Below are positions 41,191 through 52,184 of a DNA stretch of 52,216 bases, in pieces. The position numbers and the translations under genes were made by a program. Source of the stretch: Mycobacterium paraense (lineage in GTDB: Bacteria > Actinomycetota > Actinomycetes > Mycobacteriales > Mycobacteriaceae). Numbering within the stretch: the first letter of the stretch is position 1; each line of letters starts with the position of its first letter. The notes below the pieces were generated by a model. It had not been told where the DNA came from. It ran no database searches and saw only the letters and a program-made list of their open reading frames with translations. Location of the stretch: NCBI RefSeq assembly GCF_002101815.1, contig NZ_LQPM01000050.1:1-52216 (forward strand). The letters are read 5' to 3'.

Positions 41191-42066
41191 CTATTTGCGC
41201 CGCCGGCGCAGGTAGCGCTCGAACTCCGCGGCCAGCGCGTCGCCGTCGATCTTGCCCAGGGCCTCGTTCATGTCGACCTCGGCGTCGCCGCGCTGCTCCA
41301 GCGACGACACGTATTCGGCCAGGTCCTCGTCCTCGGCGGCCATCTCGGTGATCGCCTGCTCCCACTCCTCGGCCTGGGCCGGCAGATCGCCCAGCGGCAC
41401 CTCGATGTCGAGCACGTCCTCGACGCGGCGCAACAGTGCCACCGTCGCCTTCGGGTTCGGCGGGTTGGACACGTAGTGCGGCACCGCCGCCCAGAACGTC
41501 ACGGCGGGGATCCCGGCGGCCACGCAGGCGTCCTGGAAGACCCCGGCGATGCCGGTCGGGCCCTCGTAGCGGGTTTCCTCGAGGCCGAAGCGTTTCGCCG
41601 ATTCGGGGGAGTAGGCCGCGCCCGACACCGGGACCGGCCGGGTGTGCGGCGTGTCGGCCAGCAGGGCGCCGAGGATGACCACGGTGTCGACGTTGAGCTT
41701 GTCGGCGATGGCCAGCAACTCGGCGCAGAACGTGCGCCAGCGCATGTTGGGCTCCACGCCGTGCATCAACACGACGTCGCGGTCGCTGCCCGGCGGCCGG
41801 CAGTGGGTGATCCGCATCGCCGGCCACACCAGCTCCCGGGTCACGCCGTCGATCTGCCGGATGACCGGGCGATTCACCTGGTAGTCGTAGTACGCCTCGT
41901 CGTCGATCTCGACGATCGGGTCGGCCTCCCAGATGGCGTCGAGGTGCTCGAGCGCGTCGCTGGCCGCGTCGCCGGCGTCGTTCCAGCCCTCGAACGCCGC
42001 CACGACGATGGTGTTGTGCAGTTCGGGCAGCGCGGAGGCTTCCTGGCCACGATCCGGCAATGTCAC
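41191..42066 (-). CDS. PAC2-family protein (proteasome-assembly-chaperone-like, Rv2125 type)
   Basis: This 291-residue protein has a PAC2 domain of the ATP-grasp-independent DUF75 type: VVAAFEGWNDAGDAASDALEHLDAIW at the start, FWAAVPHYVSNPPNPKATVALLRRVEDVL in the middle, and a helical Glu-rich C-terminus ending RYLRRRRK. Actinobacterial members occur beside proteasome-related genes, but the bacterial role is not established. The start is GTG 42066 with a TACGCT -10 (42073-42078 on the minus strand) 6 bases upstream and no ribosome binding site, hence leaderless. It is divergent from the metH leader. Confidence 0.88.
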   Translation of the reverse strand: MTLPDRGQEASALPELHNTIVVAAFEGWNDAGDAASDALEHLDAIWEADPIVEIDDEAYYDYQVNRPVIRQIDGVTRELVWPAMRITHCRPPGSDRDVVLMHGVEPNMRWRTFCAELLAIADKLNVDTVVILGALLADTPHTRPVPVSGAAYSPESAKRFGLEETRYEGPTGIAGVFQDACVAAGIPAVTFWAAVPHYVSNPPNPKATVALLRRVEDVLDIEVPLGDLPAQAEEWEQAITEMAAEDEDLAEYVSSLEQRGDAEVDMNEALGKIDGDALAAEFERYLRRRRK

Positions 42067-42072
42067 AGAATC

Positions 42073-42078
42073 AGCGTA
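42073..42078 (-). promoter_or_regulatory. -10 element of leaderless PAC2-gene mRNA
   Basis: On the minus strand TACGCT (TANNNT) is followed by 6 bases and GTG 42066. This places the +1 at the start codon. Confidence 0.55.
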
Positions 42079-42175
42079 CGGCCTGCTGCAAACCGCCTGC
42101 GCCGTTCCGCGGGGCGTGCCTGGCAGGAACCTGTCAACCTCTGGGCGTATTGCATAGGACGACTATCCTTATGGC

Positions 42176-42322
42176 GTGAGTGCCGCCGACGAACACCGCT
42201 CAGAAATACGTTCGGCTGCAAACTGGTTAACCTTGGTAACTAACCCGTCGCTGCCACGATCCGCAGGCTGTCGATCGCGGCGACGAGTTGGGCGTCCAGA
42301 CGTCGATCGGGTGACGACGTAG
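42176..42322 (+). CDS. Possible leaderless 48-codon upstream ORF in the metH leader
   Basis: TATCCT (42164-42169) is a TANNNT -10 with GTG 42176 six bases after it, opening a 48-residue reading frame (VSAADEHRSEIRSAANWLTL...) that ends TAG at 42320-42322. The C-terminal half is Arg-rich. No homologue is known to me. The stop codon lies in the 3' arm of a hairpin (42300-42320). It could be a regulatory uORF or simply untranslated sequence, because a second promoter candidate lies directly before the riboswitch. Confidence 0.3.
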   Translation: MSAADEHRSEIRSAANWLTLVTNPSLPRSAGCRSRRRVGRPDVDRVTT

Positions 42323-42330
42323 ACTTTTTT
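42300..42330 (+). terminator. Hairpin plus T6 tract before the riboswitch, overlapping a candidate -10
   Basis: ACGTCG (42300-42305) pairs with CGACGT (42315-42320). GTC (42294-42296) and GAC (42322-42324) can extend the stem, and six T follow (42325-42330). This has the form of an intrinsic terminator or attenuator at the end of the uORF. Alternatively TAGACT (42320-42325) is a TANNNT -10 that would start transcription at about 42332, exactly at the 5' edge of the riboswitch. Both readings cannot dominate at once. Confidence 0.45.
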
Positions 42331-42331
42331 G

Positions 42332-42400
42332 GTCGAGAGGCGTTGCAACGGGTCCGGGTCGCTGCCGGAATCCGCCACGCTCGGCAGAGTCAAGGACGCC
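42332..42400 (+). ncRNA. S-adenosylhomocysteine (SAH) riboswitch upstream of metH
   Basis: The element matches the SAH riboswitch architecture. P1 pairs 42332-42337 (GTCGAG) with 42380-42385 (CTCGGC). The conserved core GAGAGGCGTTGCAAC (42335-42349) corresponds to the family GAGGRGCGYUGCRAC. P2 pairs 42349-42357 with 42365-42374 with one bulged A. GCCACGCTCGG (42374-42384) resembles the family GCCAGGCUCGG. The pseudoknot helix pairs GGCGTT (42339-42344) with GACGCC (42395-42400). SAH riboswitches are ON switches known before ahcY, metH and metE. Here ligand binding would hold 42399-42400 in the pseudoknot and compete with the downstream hairpin over the metH ribosome binding site. Confidence 0.85.
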
Positions 42401-42415
42401 TTCCGCTACGGAAGG
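42399..42415 (+). promoter_or_regulatory. Hairpin sequestering the metH ribosome binding site
   Basis: CCTTCCG (42399-42405) pairs perfectly with CGGAAGG (42409-42415) around a CTA loop. The 3' arm contains GGAAGG of the metH ribosome binding region, 6 bases before GTG 42422. Its first two bases are shared with the SAH-riboswitch pseudoknot, which gives a simple mutually exclusive expression platform acting on translation. Confidence 0.7.
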
Positions 42416-42421
42416 AAGTAC

Positions 42422-46180
<3,759 letters not shown>

Positions 46181-46231
46181 GCCCGTCGCGGGCGTGCCCG
46201 CCGAAACCGCCGTGACTTCGGTGGACGCCGC

Positions 46232-46513
46232 GTGAAACAATCGCTGGCCGTGAAGACCTTCGAGGATCTGTTCGCCGAACTCGGCGAGCGTGCCCGCACC
46301 CGGCCGGCCGGCAGCGCCACGGTCGCCGCGCTGGACGGCGGCGTGCACGGGCTGGGCAAGAAGATTCTGGAGGAGGCCGGCGAAGTGTGGCTGGCCGCCG
46401 AGCACGAAACCGACGACGCGCTGGCCGAGGAGATCAGCCAGTTGCTGTACTGGACGCAGGTGCTGATGATCGCGCGCGGCCTGTCCCTTGACGACGTCTA
46501 CCGGAAGCTGTGA
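46232..46513 (+). CDS. hisE: Phosphoribosyl-ATP pyrophosphatase HisE
   Basis: This enzyme hydrolyses PR-ATP to PR-AMP, the second step of histidine synthesis. It has 93 residues and an all-alpha MazG-like fold: SLAVKTFEDLFAELGERARTRP and the metal-binding LGKKILEEAGEVWLAAEHETDDALAEEISQLLYW. GTG 46232 gives the normal length. It overlaps the GTG just upstream of hisG and forms a hisE-hisG pair. PPE37, which I recall between metH and hisE in M. tuberculosis, is not present; the 51-bp gap is bare. Confidence 0.95.
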   Translation: MKQSLAVKTFEDLFAELGERARTRPAGSATVAALDGGVHGLGKKILEEAGEVWLAAEHETDDALAEEISQLLYWTQVLMIARGLSLDDVYRKL

Positions 46514-46515
46514 GC

Positions 46516-47370
46516 ATGCTGCGGGTTGCGGTTCCCAACAAGGGCACGCTCAGCGAGCCGGCCAGCGAGATCCTCGCGGAGGCGGGCTACCGGCGCCGCA
46601 CCGATTCCAAGGACCTCACCGTCATCGACCCGGTCAACCAGGTCGAGTTCTTCTTCTTGCGGCCCAAGGACATTGCCATCTACGTGGGTTCCGGGGAGCT
46701 GGATTTCGGCATCACCGGGCGCGACCTGGTGCGCGACTCGGACGCCCCGGTGCGCGAACGCCTGGCATTGGGCTTCGGGTCGTCGAGCTTTCGGTACGCC
46801 GGCCCGGCCGGGCGCGACTGGACGCCCGCCGACCTGGCCGGCAAGCGAATCGCGACCGCCTACCCGAACCTGGTCCGAAAAGACTTGGCGGAGAGGGGAA
46901 TTGAGGCCACTGTCATCAGGCTCGACGGCGCGGTGGAGATCTCGGTGCAGCTCGGCGTGGCCGACGCCATCGCCGACGTGGTGGGCTCCGGGCGCACCCT
47001 GAGCCTGCACGACCTGGTGGCGTTCGGGGAGCCGCTGTGCGATTCGGAGGCGGTGCTGATCGAGCGCGCGGACGAGGGCGGCCACGAAACGAAAGCGGTG
47101 CGCGATCAACTGGTCGCGCGGGTGCAAGGCGTGGTGTTCGGCCAGCAGTACCTGATGCTCGATTACGACTGCCCGCGTTCGGTCCTGGACCGGGCCACAG
47201 CGATCACCCCGGGACTGGAGTCACCGACCATCGCCCCGCTCGCCGATCCGGACTGGGTGGCGATCCGCGCGCTGGTGCCGCGTCGCGGCGTCAACGAGAT
47301 CATGGACGAGCTCGCCGCCATCGGGGCCAAGGCGATCCTGGCGTCCGACATCAGGTTCTGCCGGTTCTAG
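46516..47370 (+). CDS. hisG: ATP phosphoribosyltransferase HisG (long form)
   Basis: This is the first, feedback-regulated enzyme of histidine synthesis. It has 284 residues from ATG 46516 (MLRVAVPNKGTLSEPASEIL); GTG 46510 would add two residues and overlaps the hisE stop. Domains I and II contain LRPKDIAIYVGSGELDFGITGRDLV and the PRPP-binding EISVQLGVADAIADVVGSGRTL. The C-terminal about 75 residues (APLADPDWVAIRALVPRRGVNEIMDELAAIGAKAIL) form the regulatory ACT-like domain that binds histidine. Confidence 0.96.
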   Translation: MLRVAVPNKGTLSEPASEILAEAGYRRRTDSKDLTVIDPVNQVEFFFLRPKDIAIYVGSGELDFGITGRDLVRDSDAPVRERLALGFGSSSFRYAGPAGRDWTPADLAGKRIATAYPNLVRKDLAERGIEATVIRLDGAVEISVQLGVADAIADVVGSGRTLSLHDLVAFGEPLCDSEAVLIERADEGGHETKAVRDQLVARVQGVVFGQQYLMLDYDCPRSVLDRATAITPGLESPTIAPLADPDWVAIRALVPRRGVNEIMDELAAIGAKAILASDIRFCRF

Positions 47371-47467
47371 ACCAACGGGTGGCTTCCTCGCGGCTGTGTT
47401 AGCGTCCGGCTAGGGCTGCCGCAAGGTGGACGCCCGCGTCATCGTCTAGTCCCCCAGGAGGGTCTTC

Positions 47468-47977
47468 GTGACACACGCGCTAATTCTGCTGCTGGCTTTA
47501 CTGATCGGTGTCGTCGCCGGGTTGCGTTCGCTGACGGCCCCCTTCGTGGTCGCCTGGGGCGCCTACCTGGGTTGGATCGACCTGCACGGCACCTGGGCGT
47601 CCTGGATCGGCAACATCATCTGGGTCATCGTCTTCACCGTTCTCGCCGTCGGCGAGCTGGTTAACGACAAGCTGCCCAAGACGCCGGCCCGCACGGCGCC
47701 ACCGATCTTTGCCGCCCGGATCATCACGGGCGGGTTGGCGGGCGCGGTGCTGGGCGCCTGGCCGCACTGGACCTTCTCGGCGCTCGGCGCGGGCGTCATC
47801 GGGGCGGTGCTCGGCACCCTCGGCGGCTACCAGGCGCGCAAGCGGCTGGCCGCCGTGGCCGGCAGGGACCTGCCGATCGCCCTGCTCGAGGACGCCGTCG
47901 CGGTGCTCGGCGCGTTCGCCATCGTCGCGGTGACGGGTCACGTGCTGACGGAGTACTTGCTGTCGGCGGTTAAGTGA
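47468..47977 (+). CDS. DUF4126 integral membrane protein (Rv2120c type)
   Basis: This 169-residue protein has four or five hydrophobic helices starting ALILLLALLIGVVAGLRSLTAPFVVAWGAYL and ending ALLEDAVAVLGAFAIVAVTGHVLTEYLL. A motif between helices, VGELVNDKLPKTPARTAPPIFAARIITGGLAGAVLG, is typical of DUF4126. GTG 47468 has AGGAGG at 47457-47462. The function is unknown. Its stop overlaps the start of the flavin disulfide reductase by 4 bp, so the two are translationally coupled, which suggests a shared redox or envelope role. Confidence 0.88.
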   Translation: MTHALILLLALLIGVVAGLRSLTAPFVVAWGAYLGWIDLHGTWASWIGNIIWVIVFTVLAVGELVNDKLPKTPARTAPPIFAARIITGGLAGAVLGAWPHWTFSALGAGVIGAVLGTLGGYQARKRLAAVAGRDLPIALLEDAVAVLGAFAIVAVTGHVLTEYLLSAVK

Positions 47978-49359
47978 CAACGCATTTCGATGCGATCATC
48001 GTCGGTGCCGGGCAGGCCGGCCCCCCGCTGGCGGGACGGCTGACCGCGGCCGGCCAGCGCGTCGCGGTCATCGAGCGCAAACTCGTCGGCGGCACCTGCG
48101 TCAACACCGGGTGCATCCCGACCAAGACCCTGGTGGCCAGCGCGCACGCCGCGCACCTGGCCCGGCGCGGGGCCGAATTCGGCGTGGGGACCGGCCCGGT
48201 CCGCGTGGACATGGCAAAAGTCAAGGCGCGCAAGGACGACATCATGCTCGCCGACCGCAAGGGCGTCGAGAGCTGGTTGGAGGGCATGGACGGCTGCACC
48301 GTCGTTCGCGGTCACGCCCGTTTCGAGGACCCGCACACGGTCAGCGTGAACGGCGACCTGCTGCACGCCGACCGCATCTTCCTCAACGTCGGCGGCCGGG
48401 CGGTGGTGCCGGACGTCCCGGGCCTGTCCGACGTCGAGTTCCTCACCAACGTGTCGATCCTCGAACTCGACACGCTGCCAGACCATCTCGTCATCCTCGG
48501 CGGCAGCTACATCGCGCTGGAGTTCGCGCAGATGTACCGCCGCTTCGGGGCCCGGGTGACGGTGGTCGAGCGGGGCCCGCGGCTGGCGTCCCGCGAGGAC
48601 GAGGACGTCTCGGCCACCGTCAGGGAGATCCTGGAGGCCGAGGGGATCGACGTCGTCGTCGGCGCGGACGACGTGCGAATCACCAAGAACGGCAATGGCT
48701 TTGAGCTGACACCCGGCGCCGGCGCCGCCCCGATCGCCGGAACCCATCTGCTGGTGGCGGTGGGGCGGCAACCCAACACCGACGACCTCGGCCTTCAGGC
48801 CGCCGGCGTGCAGACCGACGCCCGCGGCTACATCGTGGTCGACGACCAGCTCAAGACCAATGTCGAGCACATCTGGGCGATGGGCGACTGCAACGGCAAG
48901 GGCGCGTTCACGCACACCTCGTACAACGATTTCGAGATCGTCGCCGCCAACCTGCTCGACAGGGATTCTGGCGAGCCGCCACGGCTCGTAAGCGACCGCA
49001 TCACCACCTACGCGCTCTACATCGACCCGCCGCTGGGGCGCGCCGGGATGAGCGTGAGCCAGGTACGCGCGTCCGGCCGCAAGGCGTTGATCGGCAAGCG
49101 CCCGATGACTCGGGTCGGCCGGGCGGTGGAAAAGGGTGAGACGCAAGGCTTTATGAAGGTGGTGGTGGACGCCGAGACCGACGAGATCCTGGGCGCGGCC
49201 ATCCTCGGGGTCGGCGGCGACGAGGCGATTCACGCCATCCTGGACGTCATGTCGGCCAAGGCGCCGTACACCACGCTGGCGCGCACGATGCACATCCACC
49301 CCACGGTGAGCGAGTTGATCCCCACGATGCTGCAGGAGATGTCGCCCCTCGACGGCTAA
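47974..49359 (+). CDS. FAD-dependent pyridine nucleotide-disulfide oxidoreductase (MerA/Lpd-like)
   Basis: This class I flavoprotein disulfide reductase has 461 residues. The FAD-binding loop is GAGQAG (11-16). The redox-active pair Cys42 and Cys47 sits in GGTCVNTGCIPTKTL. The NAD(P)H domain reads LVILGGSYIALEFAQMYRRFGARVTVVERGPRL, followed by the second FAD motif HIWAMGDCNGKGAFTHTS. The dimerisation domain ends TMHIHPTVSELIPTML, whose His-Pro and Glu are catalytic. No N-terminal metal-binding domain or C-terminal Cys pair for mercury is seen, so true mercuric reductase activity is unlikely. I do not recall this gene at the corresponding place in M. tuberculosis. Confidence 0.88.
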   Translation: MTTHFDAIIVGAGQAGPPLAGRLTAAGQRVAVIERKLVGGTCVNTGCIPTKTLVASAHAAHLARRGAEFGVGTGPVRVDMAKVKARKDDIMLADRKGVESWLEGMDGCTVVRGHARFEDPHTVSVNGDLLHADRIFLNVGGRAVVPDVPGLSDVEFLTNVSILELDTLPDHLVILGGSYIALEFAQMYRRFGARVTVVERGPRLASREDEDVSATVREILEAEGIDVVVGADDVRITKNGNGFELTPGAGAAPIAGTHLLVAVGRQPNTDDLGLQAAGVQTDARGYIVVDDQLKTNVEHIWAMGDCNGKGAFTHTSYNDFEIVAANLLDRDSGEPPRLVSDRITTYALYIDPPLGRAGMSVSQVRASGRKALIGKRPMTRVGRAVEKGETQGFMKVVVDAETDEILGAAILGVGGDEAIHAILDVMSAKAPYTTLARTMHIHPTVSELIPTMLQEMSPLDG

Positions 49360-49366
49360 TCGTCCA

Positions 49367-49969
49367 TCAGTGCCGCAGGACGAATTGGTATGTCGTGAAG
49401 GCGATCCCGCCGACGGAGACGGCCCACCACAAATACATCAGCATGCGGTAGCGGAGCGTCATGTCCGAATAGTCGAAAAACGATTTCCGGGGCGGTGGCG
49501 GTGGCGCATTCAACGCTTCCCCTCCGGCCGGGGGTATGGGATCGCTGACGATTCGAACATTCAGCGGGTCGGTCGAATCAACCTCCACCTCGAAAGTCGT
49601 GCCCGGACGCACGTGCCACGGCCGGCCGGGTTCCCAGCGCTGGCCCTCCACGCACAGGGCGGCAAGCGAACGGCTGCTGAGACCCGTGGTGACCGTCACG
49701 TCATAGGGCGGCTGGTCCGCAAGTTCAACTCTGAGCCCGATCTGCGTGAGGATGGAACTGCGGCCAAGCAGACCAGCTAGTCCGGGTTGTCGGCGGACTG
49801 ACAAAGCCTGCGCGGTTCCCGGCCGTGGCGGACCCCCGAACGTGCGTACAGCCCGCTTGCGCGCTCTGCTGCTCACGAAGATGGCAACACCGATCAGGAC
49901 GACCGGATTTGTGAACAGCGACACCCACGGCCACGGATCGATGCCGCCGAGAGACAACGCCGGCCCCAT
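49367..49969 (-). CDS. Hypothetical membrane protein
   Basis: This is an unrecognised 200-residue protein from ATG 49969. A first hydrophobic helix (VSLFTNPVVLIGVAIFVSS) is followed by a basic patch (RARKRAVRTFGG). A soluble domain of about 110 residues follows (GLRVELADQPPYDVTVTTGLSSRSLAAL, RPGTTFEVEVDSTDPLNVRIV), which looks beta-rich. A Pro-rich linker and a second helix near the C-terminus (YLWWAVSVGGIAFTTYQFV) complete it. The soluble domain could face either side of the membrane. It is convergent with the disulfide reductase (7 bases between stops). No family was recognised. Confidence 0.7.
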   Translation of the reverse strand: MGPALSLGGIDPWPWVSLFTNPVVLIGVAIFVSSRARKRAVRTFGGPPRPGTAQALSVRRQPGLAGLLGRSSILTQIGLRVELADQPPYDVTVTTGLSSRSLAALCVEGQRWEPGRPWHVRPGTTFEVEVDSTDPLNVRIVSDPIPPAGGEALNAPPPPPRKSFFDYSDMTLRYRMLMYLWWAVSVGGIAFTTYQFVLRH

Positions 49970-50010
49970 CGACGCATGCTAGCTGGCCGACGTCGGCGAG
50001 CGCACGCGAT

Positions 50011-50889
50011 TCAGGCCGCGGGTTCGGTGGGATGTGAAATACCTTGCGCGCCAGCGAGATCAGGCCAGCCGGGGTAGGGCGGTGGCGTGCCCCCGAACGT
50101 CGGGCAGAGCTGCTGGTGGGGACACCAGTCGCACAACTTCGACGGGCTGGGGCGAAAATCGCCCGTCGGCGCGGCGGATTGGATGGCGCGCCAGATCGCC
50201 ATCAGCGTCTTCTCGAAGCGCAGCAGTTCCTCGTGATCCGGCGCGTAGTCCAACATCTGGCCGTCGGCGAGATAGATGATGCGCAGCCGGGTGGGCAGCA
50301 CCCCGCGGGACCGCAACAGCGCCACCGCGTAGAACTTCATCTGGAACATCGCCTTGAACTCGGCCAGCGCCCGCGCGGCGGGCGGCGCCTTGCCGGTCTT
50401 GTAGTCGACCACCCGAACCTCACCGGTGGCGGCGACGTCGATCCGGTCGATGAAGCCGCGCAGCAGCGTGCCGTCGGCGAGCTCGACCTCGACGCGCTCC
50501 TCGCAGCTCTGCGGGTCGAACCGGGTCGGGTCCTCCAGCCGGTAATAGCCGGCGAGCAGGGCGCGCGCCTCGTCCAGCAGCTCGGTGCGCTGTCCGGGAT
50601 CCAGGTCGCCGGCCAGGTCGGGTTCGGCGGCGATCACCCGCTCCCACGCGGGCTGCACCAGCGAGCCCGCGGTGTCCGGCCCGCGCTGCGCGGCGGGCAG
50701 ACCGTAGAGCTGTTCCAGGGCGGCGTGCACCACCGACCCGCGCAACTGCGCCGTCGACGGCACCTCGGGCAGCCGGTCGATCGCCCGGAACCGGTACAGC
50801 AGCGGGCACTGCTTGAAGTCCGCCGCCCGCGACGGTGACAGCGCCGGTTTGGAAGCCGGGCGGTCACAGGCCTCCGGCTGGTCCGTCAT
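50011..50889 (-). CDS. RecB-family PD-(D/E)XK nuclease (Rv2119 type)
   Basis: This 292-residue single-domain exonuclease is of the RecB/Cas4-like PDDEXK_1 family. SRAADFKQCPLLYRFRAIDRLPE carries the first Cys, LRGSVVHAALEQLY the conserved His, and GFIDRIDVAATGEVRVVDYKTGKAP the D...DYK catalytic core. KLCDWCPHQQLCPTFGG supplies three C-terminal cysteines, which with the N-terminal one would hold an iron-sulfur cluster as in AddB/Cas4. ATG 50889 is the start. It is divergent from trmI, with 74 bp between starts. Bases 50827-50858 of this gene are the source of the inverted copy at the contig end. Confidence 0.88.
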   Translation of the reverse strand: MTDQPEACDRPASKPALSPSRAADFKQCPLLYRFRAIDRLPEVPSTAQLRGSVVHAALEQLYGLPAAQRGPDTAGSLVQPAWERVIAAEPDLAGDLDPGQRTELLDEARALLAGYYRLEDPTRFDPQSCEERVEVELADGTLLRGFIDRIDVAATGEVRVVDYKTGKAPPAARALAEFKAMFQMKFYAVALLRSRGVLPTRLRIIYLADGQMLDYAPDHEELLRFEKTLMAIWRAIQSAAPTGDFRPSPSKLCDWCPHQQLCPTFGGTPPPYPGWPDLAGAQGISHPTEPAA

Positions 50890-50963
50890 GTTCGCAGCGT
50901 AGAACCGGGCGCCGACAACCCCCAAGCACCAGCGACGGCGAGTCGGCTGGCACGCTAGACGGC

Positions 50964-51806
50964 GTGTCCGCAACCGGCCCGTTCACCGCTGGCGAGCGGG
51001 TCCAACTCACCGACGCCAAGGGCCGGCACTACACGATGTGCCTCACCCCCGGCGCCGAATTCCACACCCACCGCGGGTCCATCGCGCACGACGCGTTGAT
51101 CGGGCTCGAGCAGGGCAGCGTCGTCAAATCCAGCAGCGGCGCGCAGTTCCTGGTGCTGCGGCCCCTGCTGATCGACTACGTGATGTCGATGCCGCGCGGC
51201 CCGCAGGTGATCTACCCCAAGGACGCCGCCCAGATCGTGCACGAGGGCGACATCTTTCCCGGCGCCCGGGTGCTGGAGGCCGGCGCCGGTTCCGGGGCGC
51301 TCACCTGCTCGCTGCTGCGCGCCGTCGGGCCCGAGGGGAGGGTGGTCTCCTACGAGCAGCGCGCCGATCACGCCGAGCACGCCCGCCGCAACGTCACTGT
51401 GTTCTTCGACGGTCTTCCCGCCAACTGGGAGCTCCTCGTCAGCGACCTCGCGGACTCGGAGTTGCCCGACGGTTCCTTCGACCGGGCCGTGCTCGACATG
51501 CTCGCGCCGTGGGAGGTGCTCGGCGCGGCGGCCCGGCTGTTGATTCCGGGCGGGGTGTTGATGATCTACGTGGCCACCGTGACCCAGCTGTCGCGGACCG
51601 TCGAGGCCCTGCGGGACCAGCAGTGCTGGACCGAGCCGCGCTCCTGGGAGACGCTGCAGCGCGGCTGGAACGTCGTCGGCCTGGCCGTGCGCCCGCAGCA
51701 TTCGATGCGCGGGCACACCGCGTTCCTGATCTTCGCGCGGCGGCTGGCGCCCGGCGTCGTCGCGCCGGCGCCGCTGGGCCGCAAACGCGAGGGGCGAGAC
51801 GGTTAG
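50964..51806 (+). CDS. trmI: tRNA (adenine(58)-N1)-methyltransferase TrmI
   Basis: This SAM-dependent enzyme makes m1A58 in the tRNA T loop. It has 280 residues, the same length I recall for the crystallised Rv2118c. The N-terminal small domain (FTAGERVQLTDAKGRHYTMCLTPG, FHTHRGSIAHDALIG) precedes the Rossmann domain. RVLEAGAGSGALTCSLLRAVGPEGRVVSYEQR is motif I/II, and FDRAVLDMLAPWEVL carries the catalytic Asp. GTG 50964 (VSATGPF) is the accepted start. Its stop overlaps the convergent DUF503 stop (TTAG, 51803-51806). Confidence 0.95.
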   Translation: MSATGPFTAGERVQLTDAKGRHYTMCLTPGAEFHTHRGSIAHDALIGLEQGSVVKSSSGAQFLVLRPLLIDYVMSMPRGPQVIYPKDAAQIVHEGDIFPGARVLEAGAGSGALTCSLLRAVGPEGRVVSYEQRADHAEHARRNVTVFFDGLPANWELLVSDLADSELPDGSFDRAVLDMLAPWEVLGAAARLLIPGGVLMIYVATVTQLSRTVEALRDQQCWTEPRSWETLQRGWNVVGLAVRPQHSMRGHTAFLIFARRLAPGVVAPAPLGRKREGRDG

Positions 51807-52105
51807 TCGTCGCTGTGGTGCAGGCCCCGCCGCACCGACAGCAGCTCGAACTCGGGATGCGCGGCCACCAGGCGTTCGGCCGCGTCGAGCACCTCCACGG
51901 CGTGCCTGCGGTCACCGGACACCACGCCGACGCCGATGCCGGCCCGCCGATGTAGGTCCTGCCCGCCGGTTTCGGCGGCCGACACGCTGAACTTGCGCTG
52001 CAGCTCGGCCACGACGGGCCGGATCACCGACCGCTTCTGCTTGAGTGACCGCACCCCAAGCTCCGGGCCCAGCAAGACGTCGAACTCGAGCCAGCCGATC
52101 CACAC
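51803..52105 (-). CDS. DUF503 protein (YlxP-like, Rv2117 type)
   Basis: This 100-residue DUF503 protein begins at GTG 52105: VWIGWLEFDVLLGPELGVRSLKQKRSVIRPVVAELQRKFSVSAAE, then RRAGIGVGVVSGDRRHAVEVLDAAERLVAAHPEFELLSVRR. The family includes YlxP, a small protein linked to ribosome maturation. The frame appears open to 52177, but everything beyond about 52160 is adapter-derived, and the conserved protein starts at VWIGW. The gene therefore looks complete, with only about 55 bp of genuine upstream sequence left. Confidence 0.88.
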   Translation of the reverse strand: MWIGWLEFDVLLGPELGVRSLKQKRSVIRPVVAELQRKFSVSAAETGGQDLHRRAGIGVGVVSGDRRHAVEVLDAAERLVAAHPEFELLSVRRGLHHSDD

Positions 52106-52160
52106 CGCGATCAGCCGGGGGGAGTCGGCGACGGGGCCGGTGGCGGCGGCTCCGGTGGCG

Positions 52161-52184
52161 CTGTCTCTTATACACATCTGACGC
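52161..52184 (+). other. Tn5/Nextera sequencing adapter (artefact)
   Basis: CTGTCTCTTATACACATCT (52161-52179) is exactly the 19-bp Tn5 mosaic end used in Nextera libraries, and the next bases GACGC match the continuing read-1-side adapter. It also creates the tell-tale false peptide MCIRDS on the minus strand. It is library contamination, not a transposon. Confidence 0.97.

Noticed and set aside
42180..42421. Cobalamin riboswitch before the B12-dependent metH
   Set aside because: No B12-box-like conserved segment was found; the structure matches the SAH riboswitch instead.
47974..49359. Mercuric reductase of a mer operon
   Set aside because: No N-terminal heavy-metal domain, no C-terminal Cys pair, and no merR, merT or merP neighbours.
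52161..52179. Tn5-like transposon end
   Set aside because: It is the exact sequencing mosaic end at the contig edge with no transposase; library artefact.
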